DNA from: Caballeronia udeis | GTDB lineage: Bacteria > Pseudomonadota > Gammaproteobacteria > Burkholderiales > Burkholderiaceae | Direction of reading: 5' to 3' | DNA length: 64,000 nucleotides | Assembly (NCBI RefSeq): GCF_001544555.2 | Contig: NZ_FCOK02000053.1 | Span: forward strand, 1 to 64,000 | Shown: one piece after another, positions 33,234 through 42,340 of the stretch | How positions within the stretch are numbered: position 1 is the first letter of the stretch | Layout of the letters: the number at the start of each line of letters is the position of its first letter | Program-made: the position numbers and the translations under genes | The notes under the pieces: model-generated | What the model was told of the DNA's origin: nothing | What the model saw: the letters and a program-made list of their open reading frames with translations, nothing else | The model's database searches: none

Positions 33234-34337
33234 ATGGTATTGAAGGGCAAATTGAAGGGTAAGAATCCGGGGCTTGTGATGCTAAAGCAAATGTCTCAGC
33301 TTTTTAATGACCGCCCAACGGGTCTGCGCCGCAAGATCACCGGTATTTATGTGCTGCTGCTCGCCTTCAATATAGTCGCGTGGGCATGGGCGCTGACGGC
33401 TTTTCACGGGCAGCCCGCGCTGCTGGGAACGGCGCTTTTGGCGTACACGTTCGGGCTGCGCCACGCGGTGGACGCGGACCACATTGCCGCTATCGATAAC
33501 GTCACCCGCAAGCTGCTGCAGGTCGGCCGCAGTCCGCTTGGCGCCGGCTTGTTTTTCTCGCTCGGCCACTCGACGGTAGTCGTCGCGCTGACCGTGGGCG
33601 TTGCGTTCGCCGCGACCGCGCTGACGACGCATTTCGATGACCTGAGAGGTGTCGGCGGTCTGATCGGAACGAGCGTGTCGGCGCTGTTCCTGTTCGTGCT
33701 GGCCATCGCGAATCTCGTAGTGCTGGCGTCCGTGATCAGGACATTTCGCGCGGTGCGCCGAGGGGAACCGCTGGTCGAAACCGATCTCGACCTGCTGCTG
33801 AACAATCGCGGCTTCCTCTCGCGCTTGCTCCGGCCGTTGTTGAGACTGGTATCGCGTAGCTGGCATCTTTATCCGGTGGGGTTCCTGTTCGGGCTCGGGT
33901 TCGATACCGCGACCGAGGTTGCGTTGTTCGGCATATCGGCGGCGCAGGCGTCACATGGCCTGTCGTTCTTGTCGGTGCTCGTGTTGCCGATCCTGTTCAC
34001 GGCGGGCATGTCGCTGGTCGATACCACCGACGGCATCCTGATGCTCGGCGCGTATCGCTGGGCCTTTGTCCGGCCCATGCGCAAGCTCTACTACAACATG
34101 ACGATCACGTTCGTTTCAGTGGTGGTCGCGGTGTTGATCGGCGGTATCGAGGTACTGGGTTTGTTCCAGGGCAGCTTCGGGCTCAAGGGCCCGTTCTGGG
34201 ATTCCATCGGCAGCCTCAACGATCATTTCGGATTGTTGGGCTACATCGTCATAGGCATATTCATTGTGAGCTGGATCGTCTCCATAGCGATCTACAAGCT
34301 AAGGCGCTACGACGATATCGCCGTAAAAACGCTGTGA
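33234..34337 (+). CDS. NiCoT-family nickel permease (HoxN/NixA type)
   Basis: A 367-residue inner-membrane transporter with about eight hydrophobic segments. The signature RHAVDADHIAAIDN supplies the HX4DH nickel-recognition motif in helix II; FFSLGHSTVVVAL, GFDTATEVALFG and GMSLVDTTDGILM are the other family signatures. It brings nickel into the cell for HypAB. It is 23 bases after hypB and very probably in the same transcript. The start is uncertain: ATGs at 33234 (used) and 33279 are both open, with only weak upstream sites. Confidence 0.93.
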   Translation: MVLKGKLKGKNPGLVMLKQMSQLFNDRPTGLRRKITGIYVLLLAFNIVAWAWALTAFHGQPALLGTALLAYTFGLRHAVDADHIAAIDNVTRKLLQVGRSPLGAGLFFSLGHSTVVVALTVGVAFAATALTTHFDDLRGVGGLIGTSVSALFLFVLAIANLVVLASVIRTFRAVRRGEPLVETDLDLLLNNRGFLSRLLRPLLRLVSRSWHLYPVGFLFGLGFDTATEVALFGISAAQASHGLSFLSVLVLPILFTAGMSLVDTTDGILMLGAYRWAFVRPMRKLYYNMTITFVSVVVAVLIGGIEVLGLFQGSFGLKGPFWDSIGSLNDHFGLLGYIVIGIFIVSWIVSIAIYKLRRYDDIAVKTL

Positions 34338-34506
34338 CGCTACCGCCAGGCGCTAGAATTCACGCGAGCACAACAAGTGCCGACGCCTTCAGGCACCATC
34401 CACCGGAAATAGCTAAGCCCGGCCGTGGTTCAACCCGGCCCGCCGAGGCATGTTTTACTAGCGTATAAACCGTTGTAACGTTATTGGAATCAAAGAAGGA
34501 ACTCGC

Positions 34507-35358
34507 ATGCTCAAACTTCATCCGCGACTGCAACTCGATCCGGATGCGGCGTCCGGGCGACGCTGGCCTGTGACAGGATATCCCCTCGCGCTGAAGATCA
34601 CGGCGGCCTGGCATGCCCTTGCGCTGGCGGGCTTTGCCACCGCGCCGGAGATGTGGCCATGGTGGCTGGCGGGCACGGCGGTCAACCACGCGACAGTGAC
34701 GGCAGCGGGATTATGGCCGCGCTCAACGCTGCTCGGCGCCAACTGGACTCGCTTGCCCGCCACCCCGCGCAATGCAAACGCCATCGCGCTCACGCTCGAC
34801 GACGGTCCTGATCCACTCGTCACGCCCCAGGTCCTCGACCTCCTCGATGCGCACCAGGTTCGCGCCACATTTTTCCTGATCGGCGAACGTGCGCGTCAAT
34901 ATCCGGCGTTGACCCGCGAGATCGTCGCGCGAGGGCATGGCGTGGAGAACCACTCGCAGAAGCATGTGCATACATTTTCAGTGACGGGCATGGGCGCGCT
35001 AAGCCGTGAGATCGATATGGCGCAACGCACGCTGACTGAACTGACGGGCGAGCGGCCGGCTTTTTTTCGCGCACCGGCGGGCTTGCGCAATGTCCTGCTG
35101 GAGCCGGTCTTGCAAAAGCTCGATCTGAGACTGGCCGCCTGGACACGACGCGGCTTCGATACCCGCGAGCGCAACCCGGAAATCGTCGCACGCCGTCTGC
35201 TGCGCGATCTGGCGCCGCGCGACATCCTGCTGCTCCATGATGGCGACGCCGCCATTACCGACGACGGTCAACCTGTCTTGCTCTCTGTATTGCCGCAAGT
35301 CTTCGATGCCGCCAAAAAGCGGGGACTGCACTTCGTTACCTTACGAGAGGCATTCTGA
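34507..35358 (+). CDS. polysaccharide deacetylase (NodB-homology) family protein
   Basis: A 283-residue protein. After an N-terminal region with one or two hydrophobic segments, the NodB domain shows ALTLDDGPDPLVTP (catalytic base and metal Asp), ENHSQKHVHTF (metal His pair), FFRAPAGLRN and ILLLHDGDA. All five catalytic motifs are intact. It likely removes acetyl or a related amide/ester group from a glycan or glycolipid in the envelope. AAGGAA precedes the ATG. It stands just before the aryl-polyene cluster, from which it is separated by 830 bases. Confidence 0.87.
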   Translation: MLKLHPRLQLDPDAASGRRWPVTGYPLALKITAAWHALALAGFATAPEMWPWWLAGTAVNHATVTAAGLWPRSTLLGANWTRLPATPRNANAIALTLDDGPDPLVTPQVLDLLDAHQVRATFFLIGERARQYPALTREIVARGHGVENHSQKHVHTFSVTGMGALSREIDMAQRTLTELTGERPAFFRAPAGLRNVLLEPVLQKLDLRLAAWTRRGFDTRERNPEIVARRLLRDLAPRDILLLHDGDAAITDDGQPVLLSVLPQVFDAAKKRGLHFVTLREAF

Positions 35359-36189
35359 TCTCACCGGCAGTACCGCGCTCCTGCGCCATCGAGTAAGAGA
35401 CGTTACGCATTGTACGAAGCCGGGCAAGGCACCGATTAAGTCACGCATTACCGACTTGCGCCTTATCCGAACGCTTGGCATAACGTAATCCTCCGATGCT
35501 CTCCGTAAGGTTCCGGAGGAAGCGTTGTTCCCGATGAGCGTCGCGACTGCCGAAAACTCCGGGGGCGCAGCGCTCACATGCGGCCTGCCGACATCAGTTC
35601 CGCAAAAAACGCGCAATGCCGATCCCGCAATCGCGAGGCCACAGGGCTGCTTTCGCGGATCACCCGGACGACCGGATAAACGACTGGTGAACGGAGGAGG
35701 GACAACAGGTGATCTTCAGTACAGCGGCAACAACATACATTCGGTAACTTTTTCGATTTGGATAAAAAGGGTGCGACGGCTAGATTTGCATTGTTCACGC
35801 TTGAATTTCTATTGGGGCGCTCAATCAATTATGAATTTCCGTCGTATATGTGAGACTTACGCATGCGCGAACCGGTTTTCTGGCTGATTTAACAAGCAAT
35901 TTTCAGTATGATTCGCCCCTCAACGCGGAGCCCGTCCAAGTACGGATAATTCGTTTAACCGCTTCATGTACCGCTTCACGCTTCATGTACCGCTTCATTT
36001 ACCCCGTCATGCACGCCCTATGGCATTAAACAATCGGCACAAACTGCCGTTAAGTCCGTATGGGAATCGGTATATCTACCGGTGGTCTCTTGACAGCCGT
36101 TTGAACATCTTCTGGCGGGAGCGGGTTTATTCATGGGCTGCAGGCGGATCCTGGTGAGGTACTGGTGCCTTTCAAATCGTAAACATCAT
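35359..36189. promoter_or_regulatory. intergenic region upstream of the aryl-polyene cluster
   Basis: No gene is supported in 831 bases; the short open frames have poor codon use and no family resemblance. Composition becomes A+T-rich near 35740-35900, which probably contains the cluster's promoter. A 19-bp tandem duplication lies at 35960-35997. A TTGACA is present near 36090 but without a good -10 partner. Confidence 0.45.
35960..35997. repeat. 19-bp perfect tandem duplication
   Basis: CGCTTCATGTACCGCTTCA occurs twice head-to-tail with no mismatch, about 190-230 bases before the first aryl-polyene gene. It may double a regulatory site or be a recent slippage event. Confidence 0.75.
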
Positions 36190-36906
36190 ATGCACGATCT
36201 GCGCTGGACCATACCCGTTGCCCGATGGTCCGCCGTCGCGGCTGCGGCGACCGCCGATATCAGCTTCATCGAGCCGATGGTCCGCCGTCGCCTGAGCAGC
36301 CTGTCCCGAAGCGCCCTGAAGGTCGCCCATGACTGCGTGGCTGAGCAAGAGCGCGTGCGGGTGGTGTTCGCCTCGCGGCATGGTGAACTGCGGCGCACGA
36401 CAGAGATCCTGCGCGCGATCAGCACGGGTGAGCCGGTTTCCCCGACTGCGTTCAGCCTGTCCGTCCTCAATGCAATGACCGGCATATTCGGCATCGCCCG
36501 CGGCGATCATTCGCCTGCCAGTGCGATTTCCGCCGGGGCGGAAACGCTTGGGTTTGCCTTGCTCGAAGCGCATGCGCAGTTCGAAACGGACCCGTCGTCC
36601 CCGGTGCTGGTGATCTATGCCGACGAGCCGGCCGATGCCGCCTACGGCACGATTGAAGACGAGGTGCAAGGCGGTGCGCTCGCGATCCTGCTGGACGCAT
36701 GCGGTGCGGGACAGCTTGCATGCACAATGTCGGGTACAGGGAGCCTTTGCGGCGCTCCGGAACCGGCATGTGCACCTCCCGCCATTTCTGACTCTTTCCT
36801 TACGCAGAGCGAAGCGGTCCAACGCTGTCTCAATACACGGGCGCCCGCCACGTGGCAAAACGCCGGTACTACCTGGCATTGGAGCTGGCATGAACGCGCG
36901 GCTTAA
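36190..36906 (+). CDS. beta-ketoacyl synthase-like chain-length factor of the aryl-polyene cluster
   Basis: A 238-residue truncated ketosynthase fold (Ketoacyl-synt_2 type). It has VVFASRHGELRRTTEILRAI and PTAFSLSVLNAMTGIFGIAR; where active ketosynthases have ACxS the sequence reads ISAGAETLGFALLEAH, so the catalytic Cys is missing. Such proteins act as partner or chain-length subunits in aryl-polyene type II polyketide synthases. It is the first gene of the cluster. No clear ribosome-binding site precedes the ATG. Its last 17 bases overlap the acyltransferase gene. Confidence 0.8.
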   Translation: MHDLRWTIPVARWSAVAAAATADISFIEPMVRRRLSSLSRSALKVAHDCVAEQERVRVVFASRHGELRRTTEILRAISTGEPVSPTAFSLSVLNAMTGIFGIARGDHSPASAISAGAETLGFALLEAHAQFETDPSSPVLVIYADEPADAAYGTIEDEVQGGALAILLDACGAGQLACTMSGTGSLCGAPEPACAPPAISDSFLTQSEAVQRCLNTRAPATWQNAGTTWHWSWHERAA

Positions 36907-37711
36907 CAAAGGCTGGCGGCTGCTTGCCACGGGCATGAGCTTCGTGGTGTTCGGCGTCTGCGGACTGCTGTTCTCGGTGCTGGTGTTTCCGCTCGCGTGG
37001 CTGTGGCCGCATCGCGCGTCGCGTCAGCGTGTGGTCACGACCATCATTCACTGGTTCTTCCGGGCGCTGGTCGCCGTTTTGCAGTGGATCGGCGTGATGG
37101 AACTGGAAGTCACGGGAGCGGTCGCCTTGCGCGACGCCGGCCCCGTGATTGTGGTTGCCAATCACCCAACCTACCTCGACGTAGTCGTGCTGCTCGCGCT
37201 CACACCTTCTGCGTGCTGCGTGGTCAAGAACGCGCACTGGGGTAATCCCTGCTTCTGGGGCATCGTGCGGGCGGCCGAATACGTGAGCAACGTCGACCCG
37301 ATCGAACTCGTTGAAGCCAGCGCCCGCCAGATTGCTGCGGGTTATACCATGATCATTTTCCCGGAAGGCACGCGTAGTCCCGGGCCGAACCGGTTGCACG
37401 CATTCTCGCGGGGTTTTGCGCATATCGCCCTCAAGGCAGGCACGCCGATCCTGCCCGTGCTGATGGATTGCGACCCGCCGGCCTTCACCAAGCAGATGCG
37501 GTGGTATCACGTGCCGTCGCGGGCGTTCCGCATTCGCGTGAGCGTGCTTGAGCCAGTCGCGGCCGACCAGCTCACGGCGCATGATGCGTCAACTGATGCA
37601 TCGCATGAAGCTCCTTCTCCGGCCCTTGCCGCGCGCACTTTGACCAGCGCTATTGAGGCACACATTAACCAGCGGCTGTTCGACTATGGATTCTTTGAAA
37701 CTGGAAATTAA
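36890..37711 (+). CDS. lysophospholipid acyltransferase-family protein
   Basis: A 273-residue PlsC-type acyltransferase. An N-terminal membrane anchor (about 12-40) is followed by the catalytic HX4D in VANHPTYLDVVV and the acceptor motif IIFPEGTRSPG. It probably transfers the polyene acyl chain, or a fatty acyl chain, onto a lipid or glycan anchor at the inner membrane. GGAG six bases before the ATG marks the start. It overlaps the preceding and following genes. Confidence 0.85.
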   Translation: MNARLNKGWRLLATGMSFVVFGVCGLLFSVLVFPLAWLWPHRASRQRVVTTIIHWFFRALVAVLQWIGVMELEVTGAVALRDAGPVIVVANHPTYLDVVVLLALTPSACCVVKNAHWGNPCFWGIVRAAEYVSNVDPIELVEASARQIAAGYTMIIFPEGTRSPGPNRLHAFSRGFAHIALKAGTPILPVLMDCDPPAFTKQMRWYHVPSRAFRIRVSVLEPVAADQLTAHDASTDASHEAPSPALAARTLTSAIEAHINQRLFDYGFFETGN

Positions 37712-37991
37712 GCAGCTTCTGATCGATGCACTCGATCTGGAAGACCTGAGCCCTGCTGACATCGACGACGATGCGCCGCTGTTCGACACCGATGGCATCG
37801 GGCTCGATTCGATCGATGCACTCGAGATCGGCATCGTGCTGCGCAAGCACTATCAATTGAAGATTGCGGCGAACGACGAACGCACGCGAGAGCACTTCCG
37901 TTCAATCAGCACGCTCGCCGCGCTGGTCGCCAGCCAGCAAGGCGGGCTGAGTGCCACGAACGATATCGGGGACAAGGGGAGTAAATCGTGA
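37686..37991 (+). CDS. acyl carrier protein (aryl-polyene, first)
   Basis: A 101-residue acidic ACP. The phosphopantetheine attachment Ser42 lies in GIGLDSIDALE. It carries the growing polyene chain. The C-terminal 20 residues are an extra flexible tail. It begins inside the acyltransferase gene and overlaps the second ACP (GTGA). Confidence 0.88.
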   Translation: MDSLKLEIKQLLIDALDLEDLSPADIDDDAPLFDTDGIGLDSIDALEIGIVLRKHYQLKIAANDERTREHFRSISTLAALVASQQGGLSATNDIGDKGSKS

Positions 37992-38239
37992 CCGAGACAG
38001 AGATCCTTGAGCGCATCCGCGCCATCTTCAAAGAGAACTTCGCGATCGAGCCCGATCGCGTGACGCCGCAAGCGCATCTGTACGAGGACCTCGACCTGGA
38101 TAGCATCGACGCGGTCGATCTCGCTATCAAGCTGCAGGAAATGACCGGACGGCGCATCAAGCCGGAAGAGTTCAAGTCGGTGCGCACGGTCGGCGATGTG
38201 ATCGGTGCGGTGGAATCGCTGCTGGCGGAACAGGGGTGA
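37988..38239 (+). CDS. acyl carrier protein (aryl-polyene, second)
   Basis: An 83-residue ACP with Ser39 in YEDLDLDSIDAVDLAI. Paired ACPs are standard in aryl-polyene clusters; one usually carries the aryl starter and the other extension units, but which does which cannot be read here. The start is GTG, overlapping the first ACP's stop, with GGGGAG just upstream. Confidence 0.88.
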   Translation: MTETEILERIRAIFKENFAIEPDRVTPQAHLYEDLDLDSIDAVDLAIKLQEMTGRRIKPEEFKSVRTVGDVIGAVESLLAEQG

Positions 38240-38913
38240 TGCAAGCGGAGCATTCACGTTCCGGCGAGCAGGGTGCCGCGGGGCCGGAGGCTGAGGGCCC
38301 GGGTTTGCATGCGAGGCCCCTTGGCTGGCTGCGATCGGTTCTGCAAGTTGCGCTGAAGGTCGCTTACCCGTTGATGATCCTGTGTGCCTGGAGATGGGAT
38401 TCGCCGCGTTACATTGGCGCTGCGCTATTTGCCTTGCTTTGGCTGCAGCGCTGGGCCGGGACGGGTACGTTCGCCAAGTCGCTGCGCCAGCTTAGCGCGA
38501 CGGACTGGTGCGTCGTGGGTCTTTTAAGCTGCGCATCGGCGGGGATCGTATTGTCCGGCAGTGAGTTGCTGTTGCATCTGTATCCGTCGTTTGTGAACCT
38601 CGGACTGCTGGTCGCGTTCAGTGCGACGCTTGTGCGCGGGCCATCCATGATCGAAAAATTCGCGCGCATGGGGAACCCCGGGCTTGGCGCGCATGCGGTG
38701 CGGTACACGCGCCGGGTCACGCAAATGTGGTGTGTGTTCTTCATTCTGAACGGTGCGTTTTCCGTCTATACGGCGTTGTTCTGGACGCCTGCTGCATGGT
38801 CGCTTTACAACGGCGCGATCGCGTATGGCCTGATCGGCGTGTTGCTGGTTGGAGAGATCGTGTGGCGCTACGTGGCCGTGTTGCCGCGAGCCGCGCGCTC
38901 GGAGGCGGCATGA
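38239..38913 (+). CDS. COG4648-type membrane protein of the aryl-polyene cluster
   Basis: A 224-residue polytopic inner-membrane protein with about five hydrophobic segments (for example VALKVAYPLMILCAW and VGLLSCASAGIVLSG) and FARMGNPGLGAHAVRYTRRV in a loop. The family occurs in aryl-polyene and xanthomonadin clusters without a proven role; pigment handling or export at the membrane is likely. The ATG follows the ACP stop directly; an in-frame GTG at 38236 is an alternative. Confidence 0.75.
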   Translation: MQAEHSRSGEQGAAGPEAEGPGLHARPLGWLRSVLQVALKVAYPLMILCAWRWDSPRYIGAALFALLWLQRWAGTGTFAKSLRQLSATDWCVVGLLSCASAGIVLSGSELLLHLYPSFVNLGLLVAFSATLVRGPSMIEKFARMGNPGLGAHAVRYTRRVTQMWCVFFILNGAFSVYTALFWTPAAWSLYNGAIAYGLIGVLLVGEIVWRYVAVLPRAARSEAA

Positions 38914-40598
38914 TCGCGTTGCATGAAGTGTTGCTGGCAAGGCGCGATGCCCGCACGCCCGTTTGCCGCGACGGTGCCGACGTACTCGATTTCGCCATGT
39001 TCCTTGCACGAGTGCGGGCCATCGCCGCGCATTTGGGCAAGCAGCCGGCGCAACGCTATGCGTTGTGCATTGACGATCCGTTCAACTTCGCCTGCGTGCT
39101 GTTTGCGTTATTTGCCTGCGGCAAGGAACCGGTCATTCCAGCGCATGCAGCGCCCGGTTATCTGGCCGATCTCTCAAATGCCTACGATGCTGTCCTGAAT
39201 GATTCCGACATGCCTGCGCTGGACTCACGGCCGGAGCGCGTCAATCCTTCAGCATCCATTGATCCACACGCGCCGCTCACGCTGTACACCTCCGGCAGCA
39301 GCGGCGCACCGAAGCCGATCCGCAAGACGCTCGCGCAATTCAATGCCGAAGTTCATACGCTAGAGACGCAGTGGGGCGAGCTTGTCGGCGACGCGGCCGT
39401 GCTCGGCAGCGTCCCGCATCATCATATCTACGGGCTGCTGTTTCGCGTTTTCTGGCCACTCGCGGCCGGGCGCGCGTTCGACCGGGCGCTAAGCATTGAC
39501 CCGCAACATTTGCAGGCGCGGATCGCGCAGTGCGGGCCGGGATCCCCGGTCGTGGTGTCCACGCCGGCGCAACTATCGCGCTGGCCTGAACTCGATGGTT
39601 TCGCCAGCCTGAGCCCTGCACCGCACGTGTTTTTTTCATCGGGCGGCCCGCTTGCGGCAGACACGGCAAGCAAATATGCCGCCGCCTTCGGCGGGGCGCC
39701 CATCGAGATCTATGGCAGCACGGAGACGGGCGGTATTGCATGGCGCCGGCAGGATCAGACGGATGCATGGCAAGCGTTGAACGGTATCGAGGTCCACCGC
39801 GGTGACGACGGCGCGCTCAACCTGCGTTCGCCGCATCTGGGCCATGACGACTGGCATCGTACCGACGACACCATCGCGTTCGACACGGACGGACGCTTTC
39901 GTCTGCAAGGCCGGCTCGACCGCGTGATCAAGCTCGATGGCAAGCGCGTGTCGCTGCCCGAACTCGAAGCCCGCCTCGGGCTGCATCCGTATGTAGCACA
40001 GGCTGCGGTTGTGTCGCTTGAAGGGATGTCGCGCGAGCGTGTCGGCGCGGTGGTGGCGCTGACCGAAGCCGGCAGTGAAGCATTTCTGGAACGAGGGCGG
40101 GTGGTGCTCGCCAAGATGCTGCGCCGTCACCTTGCAGCGTATTTCGATATCGTCGTGCTGCCGCGTTCCTGGCGGTTCCGTTTTGCGCTTCCGTTCGATG
40201 CCCGCGGCAAGTTGCCGGCGGCCGCTGTTGCCGGCGCGTTCACTGCCCGTGCGGACGGCGTGGAAGTGCTCTCGGAAGTTCGCAGCGAAACCGCGCTGCA
40301 CTACGAACTTCGCGTGCCGCCGACGCTCGCGCATTTCGCCGGCCACTTCCCCGGCTTGCCGATCCTGCCGGGTGTTGTACAGGTCGACTGGGCAATGCGA
40401 CTGGCAGCCGAGCAAGTGCCGGGCGTGCGTGCGCTGGCATCGATCGATCAGTTGAAATTCAAGGCTCCGGTGCCGCCGGGCGCGCTGCTTGATCTCACGC
40501 TGACGCATGACGCGTCGCGTCACCGCGTGCAATTTGTGTATCGGCTTGGGCGCCGCGATTGTGCGTCCGGTGTCATTGTTTATCGGGGGACCGCATGA
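38910..40598 (+). CDS. AMP-dependent acyl/aryl ligase fused to a hotdog dehydratase
   Basis: A 562-residue two-domain protein. Residues about 1-430 form an adenylate-forming ligase: phosphate loop LYTSGSSGAPKPIRKT, EIYGSTETGGIAWR, and KRVSLPELEARLG. Residues about 455-562 resemble FabA/FabZ-type hotdog dehydratase: FAGHFPGLPILPGVVQVDW. The ligase probably loads the aromatic starter acid onto an ACP; the second domain removes water from hydroxyacyl chains. In many aryl-polyene clusters these are separate proteins, in others fused as here. GGAGG and the ATGA overlap fix the start. Confidence 0.86.
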   Translation: MIALHEVLLARRDARTPVCRDGADVLDFAMFLARVRAIAAHLGKQPAQRYALCIDDPFNFACVLFALFACGKEPVIPAHAAPGYLADLSNAYDAVLNDSDMPALDSRPERVNPSASIDPHAPLTLYTSGSSGAPKPIRKTLAQFNAEVHTLETQWGELVGDAAVLGSVPHHHIYGLLFRVFWPLAAGRAFDRALSIDPQHLQARIAQCGPGSPVVVSTPAQLSRWPELDGFASLSPAPHVFFSSGGPLAADTASKYAAAFGGAPIEIYGSTETGGIAWRRQDQTDAWQALNGIEVHRGDDGALNLRSPHLGHDDWHRTDDTIAFDTDGRFRLQGRLDRVIKLDGKRVSLPELEARLGLHPYVAQAAVVSLEGMSRERVGAVVALTEAGSEAFLERGRVVLAKMLRRHLAAYFDIVVLPRSWRFRFALPFDARGKLPAAAVAGAFTARADGVEVLSEVRSETALHYELRVPPTLAHFAGHFPGLPILPGVVQVDWAMRLAAEQVPGVRALASIDQLKFKAPVPPGALLDLTLTHDASRHRVQFVYRLGRRDCASGVIVYRGTA

Positions 40599-42340
40599 GC
40601 CTTGTGTCGTCCAACCGGCCGTGCATCATCATCCCGATCTATAACCACAAGGACGCGATCAGCGCGACCGTCGCGAATCTGAGCGTGCACGGGCTGCCGC
40701 TTTTTATCGTCGATGACGGCAGCGACCAGGCCACCCAGGATGTGCTCGCCTCGCTTCGCCAGCAGTACGCGGACACGCTTACGTTGATCCGGTTGCCCCT
40801 CAACGCCGGCAAGGGCGCGGCGGTGATGACGGGCCTGCGGGCAGCGCGGAAGGCGGGTTTCACGCATGGCCTGCAGATCGACGCGGACGGACAGCATGAT
40901 CCTGCCGATCTGCCTCGCTTCATCGAAGCCGCGCGTGCGGAGCCGGGCGCGGTGATTCTCGGTCGCCCCGTCTACGACGAATCCGTACCGAAGGCGCGTT
41001 TCTACGGCCGTTATCTGACGCATGTGTGGGTGTGGATCGAAACGCTCTCGTTCACGATCCGCGATTCGATGTGCGGTTTTCGCCTGTATCCGCTTGACGC
41101 CGTGTGCACGCTGATCGACGAGGTCCGGTTGCCGACGCGCATGGATTTCGACATCGAGATAGTGGTGCGGCTGTACTGGCGCCGCATAGCGTTCCGTTCG
41201 ATCCCGACGCGCGTTACCTATGCAAGCGATGGCGTTTCGCACTTCGACGTGCTGTGGGACAACGTGCGCATCAGCCGTACTCATACGCGGCTTGTCGCGG
41301 GCATGCTGATGCGGCTGCCAATGCTGCTTGCACACAAGTTGATGCCGCGCGCGTCGGCCGCATCATCGAATGAAAACGAGCAGCACTGGTGGCATATCGC
41401 AGAACGCGGCAGCCATCTCGGCATGTCCTTGCTCGCGCTCAGCTGTCGTCTCTTCGGCACGCGCTTCACTGCGTTGTGGCTGCATCCGATCGTCGCGTAT
41501 TTCCTGCTGACGGGGAGCCGCGCTCGCGCTGCGTCACGCAGCTACTTCATGCATCTTCAGCAAACCGCGCCGCAGGATGGAACGCCCCAGCCCGGATGGT
41601 GGTCCGCGTATAAGCACATGCTGGCCTTCGCGCGATCCGGCTTCGATAAACTCGCTGCATGGTCGGGTCGCGTCAGCCTGGACGACGTGAAGTTCGAGGA
41701 CCCGGCCGCGTTCGAAGCGTTGAGCGCGAGCGGCCGTGGCGCACTTGTGATCGGCGCGCATCTCGGCAACCTCGAGATGACCCGGGCGCTTGCCACGCGC
41801 GGCGCGCGTGCGAAGATCACCGCGGTTGTCTACACGGAACAGGCACGCCGTTTCAACAGCGTGCTGGCATCGGCGAATAGCGATTTCGCGCAACGTCTTG
41901 TCGAAGTGAGCGACTTCGGCCCCGAGACGGCGATGATGATGCAGGATCGGGTGGAGGCAGGCGAGTTGCTGGTGATCGTCGGCGACCGCGTGCCCGCGCG
42001 TGATGCCGGCCGCACGACCGAGGCGCAGTTTCTTGGTTCGACAGCGGCGTTTGCGCAGGGCCCTTATGTGCTCGCCCATGCGCTCGGTTGCCCCGTGTAC
42101 CTGTTTTTCTGCCTCAAGGAAGAGCAGGGATACAGGCTCTACTTCGAGCCGTTCGCGGAGCGCATCGAGTTGCCGCGCGGGGAACGTGCGCAGCAACTCG
42201 CCGCGTGGGCACAGCGTTATGCGTCGCGTCTCGAACACTATTGCCGCAAGGCGCCTTATCAATGGTTCAATTTCTTCGATTTCTGGGCGCGTCCCAATGG
42301 CAATGCTAATGACACCAGAGGCGCGAATGGCCGAACATGA
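40595..42340 (+). CDS. family-2 glycosyltransferase fused to a LpxL-type acyltransferase
   Basis: A 581-residue fusion. The N-terminal GT2 domain (about 1-235) has CIIIPIYNHKDAI, LFIVDDGSDQ and LQIDADGQHDPADL. After a linker, residues about 265-570 form a lauroyl-acyltransferase-like domain with GAHLGNLEMTRAL (catalytic His) and VIVGDRVPARDAG. The protein probably joins a sugar and an acyl chain in making the membrane anchor of the polyene. It is cytoplasmic-face membrane-associated. The start overlaps the ligase stop (ATGA). Confidence 0.85.
   Translation: MSLVSSNRPCIIIPIYNHKDAISATVANLSVHGLPLFIVDDGSDQATQDVLASLRQQYADTLTLIRLPLNAGKGAAVMTGLRAARKAGFTHGLQIDADGQHDPADLPRFIEAARAEPGAVILGRPVYDESVPKARFYGRYLTHVWVWIETLSFTIRDSMCGFRLYPLDAVCTLIDEVRLPTRMDFDIEIVVRLYWRRIAFRSIPTRVTYASDGVSHFDVLWDNVRISRTHTRLVAGMLMRLPMLLAHKLMPRASAASSNENEQHWWHIAERGSHLGMSLLALSCRLFGTRFTALWLHPIVAYFLLTGSRARAASRSYFMHLQQTAPQDGTPQPGWWSAYKHMLAFARSGFDKLAAWSGRVSLDDVKFEDPAAFEALSASGRGALVIGAHLGNLEMTRALATRGARAKITAVVYTEQARRFNSVLASANSDFAQRLVEVSDFGPETAMMMQDRVEAGELLVIVGDRVPARDAGRTTEAQFLGSTAAFAQGPYVLAHALGCPVYLFFCLKEEQGYRLYFEPFAERIELPRGERAQQLAAWAQRYASRLEHYCRKAPYQWFNFFDFWARPNGNANDTRGANGRT

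Noticed and set aside
35525..35887. 120-residue open frame before the aryl-polyene cluster
   Set aside because: Poor codon use, no family resemblance and no convincing ribosome-binding site.
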